Part shown: positions 11,434 through 21,320 of the stretch, piece by piece | Layout of the letters: each line of letters opens with the position of its first letter | How positions within the stretch are numbered: position 1 is the first letter of the stretch | Source of the DNA: Megascapheus bottae | Lineage: Eukaryota; Chordata; Mammalia; Rodentia; Geomyidae | Length of the DNA: 64,000 nucleotides | NCBI GenBank assembly: GCA_024803745.1 | Contig: JANJXV010000024.1 | Span: forward strand, 5,426,106 to 5,490,105 | Direction of reading: 5' to 3' | Made by a program: the position numbers and the translations under genes | Notes under the pieces: model-generated | Databases searched by the model: none | What the model was told of the DNA's origin: nothing | The model's input: the letters and a program-made list of their open reading frames with translations, nothing else

Positions 11434-11637
11434 TTATGAATGAGAGCTTAGCTGGGTACAGTATTCTTGGTTGGTACTATTTGACTTCAGGGCATGACAT
11501 ATATGCTTCCAGTCACTTCTTGTTTGCATGGTCTCTGCTGAGAAATCTGGGGTTATTCTTATTGGTTTGCCTTTATAGGTTATTGATGCCTTTTCCCTGG
11601 CAGCCTTTAAGATCCTTTCTTTGGTTTCTATTGGTCC
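11434..11637 (-). pseudogene. L1 ORF1 3' remnant
   Basis: The frame reads 'GPIETKERILKAAREKASIT', 'GKPIRITPDFSAETMQ.R' and 'RSDWKHICHALK'. This is the C-terminal half of the ORF1 RNA-binding protein (the 'RITPDFSAET' block is typical). The element is truncated at 11637, so the coiled coil and RRM are absent. The open frame continues into unrelated flanking sequence up to 11943, which is not L1. Confidence 0.88.
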
Positions 11638-11683
11638 AGCCCTGAGCCCAAGCCCAGGACTGGCAAAAAAAAACAAACAAAAG
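11638..11683 (+). mobile_element. Geo monomer 3' tail fused to the L1 5' end
   Basis: About 45 bp read 'ccctgagcccaagcccagga' then 'ctggc' and an A-rich tail. This is exactly the end of the Geo monomer in plus orientation, abutting the 5' end of the minus-strand L1. The rest of that SINE is not found on either side of the L1. Confidence 0.8.
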
Positions 11684-12837
11684 TAGAACACCATACAGTT
11701 TCTGTAGAAGTGTATCAGGGAGAGTATTTTCTCTACTTCCTCCTTTTCCTTTCTCCTCCTGTTTTGTGTGCTACACTTAAACAGGAATGTCAGCGATATG
11801 TTCAGGACAGACTCCTTTTCATCTGCCTGAGTGTTAGATATTGAAGAACTGAGGGCTGGATCTTTTAACCTAAAGAAAACTTCCTTGCACCACATATTGC
11901 TGTAAAAAGAGGTTTGAAGTAAGAATAATGATCTTCTGAACAAAAGACAGATAGTAAGTCATGTTTGTGAAGTAATGTGAACGCCAGGTTACTTTGTTAC
12001 TCAATTTATTTATCTTAAATGGTAGAACTTAATTAAGACAGATAAGATAGATTCAAGTTGTAGTCTATTTTATGAGGATCAACATTTAGAAAAACTCAGA
12101 TATTATTTAAAAATATGGATATTTGCTTTAGCTAGCAGCTACTAGTAAGAACAATTTTTAAAAATAAATTAGAGACCAAAGGATAAGGAAATGAAAATAA
12201 AATAGTTCACAAATTCTGGTATACAATATCAGATCTATAAGTAAATGCACCAAATATACTTTATAGCTAGCAGTACAATTCTTCTTACTCTAAAGTAATA
12301 TGTAGTGAAATAAACTACTACTCTGTTTTAGTTCATGATTAAAATTCATCTTTGGAGCTCATTATGACCAGAATGTAAGATCATATTAATATAACAACAG
12401 AAAAGTATCTCATTCACAGCCCCTGTCAGGCAGAAAACATCACAAAATAATTACTATTAAATCACCTCCTGGACTTATAGATCTATGCCAACGATAACCA
12501 TTCAAAATACTATCTAAAATGTTAATCCTGTGCCTCCTTGTTTATTGATTCTCTTGTAGCTTAAGAAGCAAAAACAAATTAGAGGAACATTAGAGACTGT
12601 TTTTTTTTTTTAAAGACCAGTATAGACCTTTCCAATTGATATCTTGTATGGAATACAAAATAGATAAATACTAGAGCAGCTAAAACCTTTTCCCATAGAG
12701 CTAATAATGACTGAATATCTTCTTAAACTGTCGAAGTATTGTCTGAATTTCTGGGAAGACTGTATTTCTCACTTCTGCTTATGCCAAATTTATATTTTTT
12801 GTTCACACCGTGGAACTAAAGAGATGATTTCTGAACG

Positions 12838-12879
12838 GAGATAAATATTGTTTTCACCGAGATAAATATTGTTTTCACC
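12838..12879. repeat. 21-bp perfect tandem duplication
   Basis: The unit gagataaatattgttttcacc occurs twice head to tail without mismatch, suggesting a recent local duplication by slippage. Confidence 0.95.
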
Positions 12880-13753
12880 AAGTGAATTAGATTTGCAAAG
12901 TGCAAATATACAAAACAATCACTACTCCAAAAACAAAAAAGAAAAGTAAAATAAACAGGTTAAAGAATCTTTCTCTTTTGCATTTTTAGTAAGCCCTTCA
13001 GATAGCATTTTTTGTTTCATTTCCTCAGTCTAACCTGTTATCAAATATCTGTTTGTCTTTAGCTAACTTGGAAAAAACAATGTGAATAACTTATAGACCA
13101 TTACTTCAGGGGGTTTAATTTGGCAAAGACATCAACAATATGAGTTGGGTATTCTGAAAATGAGCAGGAAACAGACATATTGCGCAGGTCATTAGTAATT
13201 TACCATTGACCACAGTCATAAACTGGTCACTAATCACTTATCTAGGCAAGAGATGCTGCAAATGAGCAAACATACAAATGGAATACCACGTGATTTTCAC
13301 TAATGGCTTTGATCTCAAGCCTCTGTTTAGAGTTCAGAACAACTAGACTATGGAGAAACTTCTTTTTGGGTGGACAATGATCTGCTGTATTTCTGCTTTA
13401 CTGAAAATGAAGATTAGATGCATTGCTTCTTTTGGCCTATTTGTTTTCAAGCAAACACCCGGATTTAATCCTCTGTATTTTCTCAGTTTATATAAGTAAA
13501 GAAATATCTATTAAAAACCTTAGAATCCACAGAGAAAATGAAACTGTAACAATATAGCCAAGGAGTTTTTTGCTCCATAGCTTGCCTCTGTCTTGTGTTT
13601 GATACTAGTTAGAACTTTGAGGAAGGTGGATCATTCTATCTGCTTATTTCAACACAATGGATGGACAGACAGGTCTTAATAATCAGAAGGATAAAAATAC
13701 CACTGGATCTTCCTAGACCTTCTAATAGTTCTAGCCTTATAAGGCAAGAAAAG

Positions 13754-13787
13754 CATATCTCCTAGGATACCATATCTCCTAGGATAC
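13754..13787. repeat. 17-bp perfect tandem duplication
   Basis: The unit catatctcctaggatac occurs twice head to tail without mismatch. Confidence 0.95.
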
Positions 13788-14654
13788 ACATAGAAGGCAT
13801 ATCATTATACTTGGGGAGTAATTCAGAGACTTCCTCCTAGATTGGGCTACAACAATGGAAGACTGAGCTAAATAGACCAGTGAGCTTTCTTTAGGTTAAA
13901 TATATCAGAGATATATCAACATGCAATGCTGATTGAACTTATAAGGAGGGTTGAAGTGACTTTTCTGGAGAAGATGGTGAACACTTCAGAAGGAAACTCC
14001 AAAACAAGCACCTTAAGTACTTTCACAGAATAGTTCTAAGTACTACAGATATCTCTGAAATTTTATAATGCATTGTATGTTAATCCTGATATACAATAAC
14101 TGAATTATTACTTTCAGATATAACCTCTAAGAACTAATGTTTGTAGGCTAGTCTTAAATCCATGGCAACTTCCTTTCCATCAACCAATTTATTATAATCT
14201 GTCACTGAATTATATTTTTATATGATATTCTTTTTTATATGATATTCTTTAACAATAGTACTGACTACTAATTTAAGGAGAAATATATTTCTTCAAAATT
14301 GCTTTGCCTTCACCGAAAAAAACCTGTGAAATCATTAAATACAAGTCTATGTGTAAAAAGTGAGAGAAAGTAGGGTGACACTAGAAATAGGTCAAAAATT
14401 TTCAGTTCTAAGTTCAATCCTTTATAGATATGGAACTTTGAAAGACTGCATAATTTCTGTCAATTTCAGTTGTTAGAAGTGTTTTTTCTCTAGGAAAGTT
14501 GTCAGAATAATCAAATAACAGATAATATTTTATATCAACATAAGCTAGTTTTACTAATAGGGGAAACTAAATCAAGGTTTTGTTACTTTCTCCCTGAGTT
14601 TATTTCTATAATTATATATGTAGATGAAGGGAATCAAGAAACTGTAGCATATCT

Positions 14655-14815
14655 ATCTATCTAATAGAATACTCATCCATCAGAAAAAATGATATTGTAT
14701 TTTTAAGGAAAAGAAAACACTTGGAAAATATATTACATGAAGTAAGACAGACCTAAAGAAGTACGTTTCATGGTTTCCCTCATTTGTGGTAGTTAGAACA
14801 TGGTTATAAATCTAT
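14655..14815 (+). mobile_element. Old L1 fragment (end of ORF2)
   Basis: Sequence such as 'atagaatactcatccatcag', 'cacttggaaaatatattaca', 'tgaagtaagacagac' and 'tggtttccctcatttgtgg' matches the end of L1 ORF2, but is far more diverged than the younger copies nearby. The adjoining 14816-15005 may be its old 3' UTR. Confidence 0.65.
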
Positions 14816-15005
14816 AGGTAAACATACTTGGTGGTAAGTAAGCAGCTATAAAAATGAAGTAACTGAGGTATAATACAGTTTATGGAGAGTGCAAATAATA
14901 TAATCTTTAAAAAGTATCAACAAAAATGCCAAGAAATGGGTAATTACAAGAGAAGTCAGGCAAGGGAAAAGAGATAGAAGAAAGAAAAGGGAGTAGAATA
15001 CAGAT

Positions 15006-15644
15006 AAGAATGCATTGTGCTAGGAGATCCCAAGGTTTCTACTGATTATGACAAATGAGGGAGATTATTGGGCCTATGTTCCTTTGAGTCTGGCTTATTT
15101 CACTTAAAATGATTTTTTCTAAGTCTTTCCACTTCCTTACAAATGGGGCAATGTCGTTCTTTCTGACAGCAGCATAGAATTCTATTGTGTATAAATACCA
15201 CATCTTGTTGATCCACTCATCAACTGAGGGACATCTGAGTTGGCCTTGGGCTCTCCTAACAGAGATTTACAATAGAGCAAAATCTAGAGACATCACCAAA
15301 GAGTACGACACTAAATGTAAGGACCTCCAGATAAGGAAGCTATATGAGTGACTGTTGTCCTTAATGTACTATGTTATCGCTCATCTCTTTTGCCATCCCT
15401 TGGTTATCTCATATTGTTACAGTTTTTCACCTTGTGATCTGATATATTTTATGTGTGCTTAATTGGTTATTTGAAATTGGATAGGGAAGGGGGGGAATCA
15501 AGATAAGTGGGGGGAGGGTAGGACGGAAATGGGGATCATGTCATAAGAAAGGTTATCAATGTTTGTGAAGTTATGCACTTTCTTTCTGGTGACTATAATG
15601 TATTAATCACAATACAAAATATTTATAAAAAAGAATGCATTGTG
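15006..15644 (+). mobile_element. L1 with inverted 5' part (twin priming), 14-bp TSD
   Basis: The unit is flanked by aagaatgcattgtg at 15006-15019 and 15631-15644. From about 15020 to 15244 the L1 is in minus orientation (end of ORF2). From about 15245 to 15630 it is in plus orientation (3' UTR, G-rich tract near 15488-15520). Both pieces contain 'ccttggg.tctccta', so roughly 17 bp is duplicated at the inversion. This is the classic outcome of twin priming. No coding capacity remains. Confidence 0.92.
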
Positions 15645-15704
15645 TGTACTATAGAATTGAGAATAATATGGAAGGGAGAAGAAGATTTTGAAAGGATGAC
15701 ATTT

Positions 15705-15970
15705 GAATGTTGTTCTTAATGTTCTTATTTCTCGTCTCTTTTGTTGTCTCTTGGTTATTCTCACATTGTTACAGTATCTTACCTTGTAATCTAGTATATT
15801 GTATATACATTTATGTGTTTATTTGAAATAGAAAAGGAAGGGGGAAAACAAGATGAGGGGAGAGGGTGGGGGGAGGGAAATTGGTACAAAAACATGAGAA
15901 GGGGATTCAATGTGTGTGAAGTAATGCTTTTCTGTCTGGTGAATATAACTGTATCTCCTCAATTAAAATA
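15705..15970 (+). mobile_element. L1 3' UTR fragment
   Basis: Runs from 'tgttcttaatgttcttattt' through the G-rich tract at 15836-15872 to 'caattaaaataa'. It is 5'-truncated with no ORF. Its A-rich end is the site into which the next L1 inserted. Confidence 0.85.
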
Positions 15971-16894
15971 AAAAAATCTAAGTTTCCACCTCACTTCAGT
16001 TAGAATGGACAGGATCAAGAAATCTAGTAACAACAGATGCTGGGTGGGATGTGGCCAGGAGGGATCACTACTACACATGGGGGGGGGGTGCCAACTCCTT
16101 CAACCCACTATGGAAAGCAGTATGGCAGTTCCTCAAAAGGCTAAACATAGAACTCCCCTGTGACCCAGCAATTCCACTACTTGGCATTTACCCAATTGTC
16201 CAGAAACAAAGACATACTAAATCCACTAGCACAACGATGTTCATTGCAGCACTATTTACCATAGCAAAGATATGGAACCAACCCAGACGCCCCTCAGTTA
16301 ATGGGTGGATCAACAAGATGTGGTATTTATACACAATGAAATTCTATGCTGGTGTCAGAAAGAATGACATCGCCCCATTTGTAAGGAAATGGAAAGACTT
16401 AGAAAAAACCATATTAAGTGAAGTAAGCCATACTCAAAGGAACACAAGCTCAGTGGTTTCCCTCATTTGTCATAATCAGTAGAAACCTGGGCTCTCCTAG
16501 CAGAGATTTATAATAGAGCAAAACTTAGAGACATAAGGCCATATTGTATGACGCTAAATGAAAGGACCTCAGGATATAGAAACAAAAGCCATATAATGAG
16601 TTATTATTGTCCTTCATGTACTATGTTATCCCTTATCTCTTTTGCTGTCCGTTGGTTATCTCATATTGTTACAGTATTTTATATTTATATCTGATATATT
16701 GTATATATGGTTATTTGATTATTTGAAGTAGGATAGGGAAGGGGGAAAACAAGATGAGGGGCGTGGGTGGGGGGAAGGAAATGGGGACCAAGACATGAGA
16801 AAGAGTATCAATGTTTGTGAGGTAATGCACCTTCTATCTGGCGAATATAATGTAACCCTTCTATTAATTACAATAAAAATATATGAAAAAATCT
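15971..16894 (+). mobile_element. 5'-truncated L1 inserted into an L1 tail
   Basis: The sequence starts at 'tctaagtttccacctcac' in ORF2 and carries the last 170 or so codons, the ORF2 stop near 16482 and the full 3' UTR (G-rich tract 16738-16775). Short direct repeats aaaaaatct occur at 15971-15979 and 16886-16894. They are A-rich, so only suggestive. The left end falls exactly in the A-tail of the preceding L1 fragment. Confidence 0.85.
16051..16482 (+). pseudogene. L1 ORF2 C-terminal fragment
   Basis: This 143-codon frame ends at the normal ORF2 stop. It shows 'PLWKAVWQFLKRLNIELPCD', 'PAIPLLGIYPI', 'IWNQPRRPSVNGWINKMWYL', 'YTMKFYAGVRKNDIAPFVRK' and 'WKDLEKTILSEV'. It is the extreme C-terminus only, without enzymatic domains. 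A G-run at 16080-16088 disturbs the upstream part. The ATG at 16051 is internal, not a true start. Confidence 0.88.
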
Positions 16895-17848
16895 GATCTA
16901 TAACATTGAAATATCTTACATACGATAAGTAGTAATCTATATTTGATTTCTTGAAGAAGCTTGATGATTTGTCTATGTGTAACATAGAAATTGATGAATA
17001 TGTTTAGATTTAAATTTTCTTCCAGTTCTACATCATTATCAAAGTTAAAGACTTATATGACAAACATCTAACAAGCAGCTAATGACATATATAATAGTTA
17101 TTTTTAACATTCTCAGATACTTTATCTGTGTACATGGTTTAGGGATTTGTGTAATTTAAAAGTAAAATATTGAAAGTATACAAGACAGCCAAACATAACT
17201 ACAAATGTTGTGTATATTTAATTCTTCATCAGGGATTTAAATGGAAGAATCACCAATCAATTTCAGTTGGTATGTCATCTGCTTACTCAGTTTACTGTCA
17301 AAATGAAGTTGAGTAAACCAATGTCAGGAAATTATTAAATTGGGATGAAAGGAGGTATATGTGCATACTTAGCAACATTTTGTGTGTTTGATAGACTATA
17401 GTTTCTTCACCTCTGGTAACTTTCTTGATGTGAAAGTCTGTTCCATCTGAAATTAATATAATTTAGTGACAAGATGTCACTAAATGTCCTAGCTAATACT
17501 GACTTTCTGAAACTTTTAGAAAGTACAGTCCTATACCACCATATCAGCAGTTGTTTTCAGTTTTGTGAATACTAATACATACCATTTTTCCCTGATAATT
17601 TCTGATTTAAGTGAAATTTGGGTGCATAAATACCATATACACCAAATTAATAGTCTTTTCCCCCCCAAGACCAGGACTGGAATGCAGTCGTTATACTTTA
17701 ACTCATTGTCTGGGTTTGGTAATCTACCACTCTTGCCACACCTCCTAACCTACGATTGGTTCTTTCTTTGTGCTTTTTTTTATTTTTCAAAGTTGTCACT
17801 TTGTTTTCATCAAGATCTTTTGATTGAATATAAATAAACATATTCTTT
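16895..17848. other. Anonymous AT-rich DNA
   Basis: No gene or clear repeat. A few short chance ORFs occur, including a 90-codon one at 17565-17837 with no motif I recognise. Confidence 0.55.
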
Positions 17849-18066
17849 GTTTTTCTTTTTCTTTTTTTCCAGTCCTGGGCTTGAGCTCAGGGCCTGAGTG
17901 CACTGTCCTTGGACTTTCTCAAAGCTAGAGCGCTATCACTTGAACCTCAGCACCACTTCCAAGTTTTTTTCTATGGATATGGTACTGAGGAATCGAACCC
18001 AGGTATTTGTGCATGCTAGGTCACCACTCTACCACTAGGCCAAACTCCCAGCCCTGATTTTCTTTT
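17849..18066 (-). mobile_element. IDL-Geo SINE, full length
   Basis: The minus strand runs from the head at about 18055 ('gggctgggagtttggcctag') through 'gaaccc' and the linker to the Geo end at 17870 ('aggactgg') and a T/C-rich tail. A probable TSD gtttttctttt/gattttctttt lies at 17849-17859 and 18056-18066. Confidence 0.88.
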
Positions 18067-18577
18067 CAGTTTTAATAATCTTTTAATTCCTTTTATTCTT
18101 ATGCTTCTGAATGAAAAGGACATTATTATACTGTTTTCATCTGTGGTTCTTTGTTCATTCTCTAGTGAGTTCTCATAGATCTTTGTGACTTGTAGTATTA
18201 ATATAACTCAGCAAATTCAATTAAGAATTGAGATATGTTAGGTTATTTTTTTTTCCTGAAAGCAAAAGTCAAAGGCACTTTGCAACACTTTGAGCCATTT
18301 GCAAATTACCAAAGAGATTTGTGGTGCTGAGATGTCATTCTTTTTAGGTTGAACAAAGCTGTCCAACCTTTATTCTATGAAAATTTTAGCTGCAAAAACC
18401 AGCCTGATTTCATCCTATATTGGCTTTTTCTTCATTAACTTATTTTAACTATTTTTTTTACCAGCTTTGAAAGAAAAATATTTTTTATTTCCCTTAGTTC
18501 ATTGATTTTCAAGAGTGATAAAAGCATTTGACTTAAACACAATATTAAATAACTGAAAATATTTTATGTTTTGTAAT

Positions 18578-18607
18578 ATATATATGTATGTATATATATA
18601 TATATAT

Positions 18608-18609
<2 letters not shown>
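18578..18609. repeat. (AT/ATGT)n low-complexity tract
   Basis: Alternating TA with ATGT interruptions, directly left of the (GA)n array. Confidence 0.9.

Positions 18610-18647
<38 letters not shown>
18610..18647. repeat. (GA)n array replacing a SINE tail
   Basis: About 19 GA units lie exactly where the A-tail of the adjoining minus-strand IDL-Geo should be. Confidence 0.95.
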
Positions 18648-18649
<2 letters not shown>

Positions 18650-18827
18650 CTGGGCTTGAGCTCAGAGCTTGAGCACTGTCCTTGGGCTTTCTCAAGGCTA
18701 GAGCTCTACCACTTGAGACTCAGCACCACTTCTGGCTTTTTTCTATGTATGTGGCACCAAGGAATCGAACACGAGCCTTCATGCATGCTAGGCAAGCACT
18801 CTACCACTAGGCCAAAGTCCCGGCTCC
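18648..18827 (-). mobile_element. IDL-Geo SINE with a (TC)n tail
   Basis: A full-length minus-strand copy runs from the head at 18827 ('gagccgggactttggcctag') to 'gctcaagcccagga' at 18648. Instead of poly(A), its 3' end continues as (TC)n on the element strand. Confidence 0.9.
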
Positions 18828-18904
18828 TGTATTATATATGTTTGACATATAAAAGTCCATCAGAGTATAAATAAAACAAATGTAGTTTTCACATACAATG
18901 AGTT

Positions 18905-19022
18905 ATAAACTCAGCCTTGATAAGGAAAGAAATCTTACCATTTGTGATGAAATGGATGAACCAGGATGACATTATACTAATGGAAATAAGCCTTTCTCCT
19001 AAAGAAGCACTATGTGAGTTTT
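18905..19022 (+). mobile_element. Old L1 ORF2-end fragment
   Basis: Sequence such as 'ttaccatttgtgatgaaatg', 'gatgaaccaggatgacatta' and 'actaatggaaataagcc' matches the conserved end of ORF2 in old mammalian L1 families. Confidence 0.7.
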
Positions 19023-19049
19023 TTTTTATTTCAGGTATTAAAAATAATT

Positions 19050-19236
19050 AAATGAAGGTGGGCATATGCCTATCCTACTACATATTTCTAGGTGGAGGTT
19101 GGAAGATTGCTAAGTGGAAGCCAGCTCAGTAATTGTTAGTGAGATATTATCTCAAAAATAAGTTATAAAATTAAAAAGACTTGTTAGAAGTGTAGAACAC
19201 TTTCCTTGCATATTTGAGAACCTGAATCTAATGCCC
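19050..19236 (+). mobile_element. Old B1-plus-tRNA dimeric SINE, degraded
   Basis: A B1-like left part ('ggtgggcatatgcctatcct', 'gaagccagctcagtaattgt', 'gagatattatctcaaa') is followed by a worn tRNA-like part ('agtgtagaacactttccttg', 'gagaacctgaatctaatgcc'). It is more diverged than the B1-Geo copies and may be an older rodent B1/ID dimer. Confidence 0.55.
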
Positions 19237-19471
19237 AAGAACACATTCATATTCATACATGAGCAAATGTATGAAAGCAGAGACTTGAGATCTAATTTCT
19301 AATGATTAGGGAAGCAAAATGGGGTATTTATGGTCAGTATGTTTAAAGTTTGGTATTGGGAAAAACTACAGAATATATGGACTAAGCTTTCAGGTTAATA
19401 TTTAAATATTGTTATTAAGGTAAATATTTTTTACTTACTTGAATTGCAAGTTTGACATTATTAATTTAACA

Positions 19472-19592
19472 TTCCAAGACTTCATTTTGAATGTGCAATT
19501 TCTACATTTAATTCTATATTTAATTATGATAAATTTTAAGTAAAATTTAAATTGTGATTTTATAGATAATTGTAAATTCAAGTATTAGATTT
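19472..19592 (+). repeat. Copy A of a diverged local repeat
   Basis: Shares 'ttaattatgataaat' and 'aagtaaaattt', plus similar flanking order, with 20248-20360. By eye about 80 percent identical over some 90 bp. The family was not identified. Confidence 0.65.
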
Positions 19593-20247
19593 CTTTTGAA
19601 GCTAGGTACAACCAATATTGTTTAAACAGTTGTTCTTTACTATTTTTTCTATTTTTCTTTTATACTTTTACTAAGCAGAGATAGCTTCTGGCTTACTAAA
19701 TTTCTCATTATTTCCTATTCTAGATACTCAGAAAAATGAAATATAACATTGCTGAGAAGCAATGTACTCTCATCCTGTGGGATTGTCATCAGAATATCCA
19801 CTTGGCCAGAAATGATTTTCTGCCTTTCTAATGCTGAGAATAATGCCAGAGGGACTTTTACTTACCTTTATTAAGCCAATTTTAAAAGCAGTCCTCATTC
19901 AGCTGAATAATACACTGTATTCAGGAGTATATTCATAATTCATTTTTTTCAGTATTCAGTACAAAGTTGCATATGAGGGAAAAAATAACAAATTTTGGCT
20001 TTTTCAAATTTTGACTCAGTAATAATGAAAAATCAGATCTACTGAACTTGGCAAAAATGATTACTAAGATTTTGTTTGTAAATATATTCCTCACATATTT
20101 ATTATTTAATCATTATTGTCATGGTCATCATAATATCCATTAGTATTTAAACACTGTAAAAGAAGCATTTAGAAAAATATTTATCTCAAATAACCACTGG
20201 TGTTAATATGGTTGTATACATTCAATCAAACAGCCAATAGGATTTTC

Positions 20248-20360
20248 TTCCAAGATTTTATTTTGAATATGCAAATTCTATATTTACCTATGTTTAATTA
20301 TGATAAATATCAAGTAAAATTTCCAATAGCAATTTTATAATTCTAATATTGAATCTGTTT
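20248..20360 (+). repeat. Copy B of a diverged local repeat
   Basis: The direct-orientation counterpart of 19472-19592, with the same start 'ttccaaga.tt.attttgaa' and the same core 'ttaattatgataaat'. Confidence 0.65.
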
Positions 20361-20639
20361 CTAGTGGTCTTAGACACATTCTGGAATTGTATTTTGACTA
20401 CTAATTTATGCTTTAAATCAGATACACAATTTGAATGATAGTGTTAGTCATATTTTTATATTGAAGACCATCATTGAGATTTGATACATACCAACATTTT
20501 TAAAAGGAATTCTTTATATAAGTCATTCAAGATCTTCACTGACTCTATTTTCGTAATAGCTATACATAAACATTTTACTAATCTTTTTAGTCATTTAGAC
20601 AATGTTGAAAGAAAAGCCAGTATGTTATTGAGAAAAAGT

Positions 20640-20890
20640 TATTCTCTGGATATTTATTAGATCAAATGGTTTATTAATTTTGCTCATATCTTCATTAGCA
20701 ATATCTTAGTGATAACTTCCATACACTGTAAAATTTTTGAAAACTTTAAAATATTCTAGTTATAACTATGTGTTTGTTGTTGGTTCCTATTTTTACTTTA
20801 TGGCTTTAGAATTCACATTGAAAAGCTCTGTAATTTGGAAGAACTGACATGTTTATTAACATTTTCATTTAATAACAAGTTTTTTTGAAT
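20640..20890 (-). mobile_element. Possible ancient L1 fragment
   Basis: Phrases such as 'ctggatatttattagatcaa' and 'tttatggctttagaattcac' resemble the endonuclease region of ancient mammalian L1 read in reverse. Divergence is high and the call is tentative. Confidence 0.3.
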
Positions 20891-20996
20891 TTAATATTTT
20901 TCCATAGCAAAATTTTCTTAAGTTGTTTATGAAATATTATGTCTTTCAACCCATCTGTTTTAAATTATGATTCATATATAAATTACATCTCTTAGA

Positions 20997-21250
20997 AAGT
21001 GAAACAGGACCTCACGCCTGTAATCCTAGCTACTCAGGAGGCTGAGATCTGAGGATCTCAGTTCAAAGCCAGCCTGGGCAGTAAAAACTGAGAGACTTTT
21101 ATCTCCAATTAATCACTAGAAAGTGGAAAGTAGGGCTAAGTGTTAAGGGATAGGGTGGTAGCTTTGCGCTGAAGAGAGCAGAGACAGTTCCCAGGCCCAG
21201 AGTTGAAACACCATAACCAATTAAAAACAAAGAGAGAGAGCGAGAGAGAG

Positions 21251-21314
<64 letters not shown>

Positions 21315-21320
21315 GAAACA
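20997..21320 (+). mobile_element. B1-Geo SINE with (GA)n tail
   Basis: The 7SL/B1-like head reads 'cacgcctgtaatcctagcta', 'ctcaggaggctgagatctga' and 'gttcaaagccagcctgggca'. It then passes through 'tttatctccaattaa' to a Geo-type right monomer ending 'ccaggcccagagttgaaaca'. The A-tail is followed by (GA)n at 21229-21310. A 10-bp repeat aagtgaaaca flanks the unit at 20997-21006 and 21311-21320, so the (GA)n lies inside the insertion. The 5' end of the B1 head is slightly truncated. Confidence 0.85.
21229..21310. repeat. (GA)n array in a SINE tail
   Basis: About 40 GA units with two GC interruptions near the start. It sits inside the TSD-bounded B1-Geo insertion, so it evolved from that element's tail. 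Confidence 0.96.

Larger units (their letters stand above)
6970..11637 (-). mobile_element. L1 retrotransposon, 5'-truncated in ORF1, ORF2 complete but inactivated
   Basis: This is the largest transposable element in the window. Reading the minus strand, it contains the last part of ORF1 (11637 to about 11430), ORF2 from an ATG at 11224 to a stop near 7377 (3,848 nt, about 1,280 codons, normal for L1 ORF2), and a 3' UTR ending at the A-rich tail around 6975. The 3' UTR includes a C-rich run on the plus strand (7078-7110), which is the usual G-rich polypurine tract of L1. Several frameshifts and stops split ORF2, so the element cannot move on its own. No convincing TSD was found; a 6-base match (agaaca) on both sides is too short to rely on. 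Confidence 0.95.
11684..14640. other. Anonymous AT-rich DNA with two short tandem duplications
   Basis: No gene or recent transposon is seen over about 3 kb. A perfect 21-bp tandem duplication lies at 12838-12879 and a perfect 17-bp one at 13754-13787. Confidence 0.6.
19237..20996. other. Anonymous AT-rich DNA with a diverged internal duplication
   Basis: No gene. Segments 19472-19592 and 20248-20360 are recognisably similar. The part at about 20640-20890 may be an ancient L1 fragment on the minus strand. Confidence 0.5.

Noticed and set aside
6970..11683. A TSD (agaaca) for the largest L1
   Set aside because: Six bases in AT-rich DNA on both sides is within chance, so no TSD is claimed.
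11434..11943. One 169-codon protein
   Set aside because: Only the part up to 11637 is L1 ORF1. The upstream half is unrelated flank that happens to be open.
18566..18874. A protein with an Arg-Glu repeat
   Set aside because: The repeat comes from (GA)n and the rest is inverted IDL-Geo sequence.
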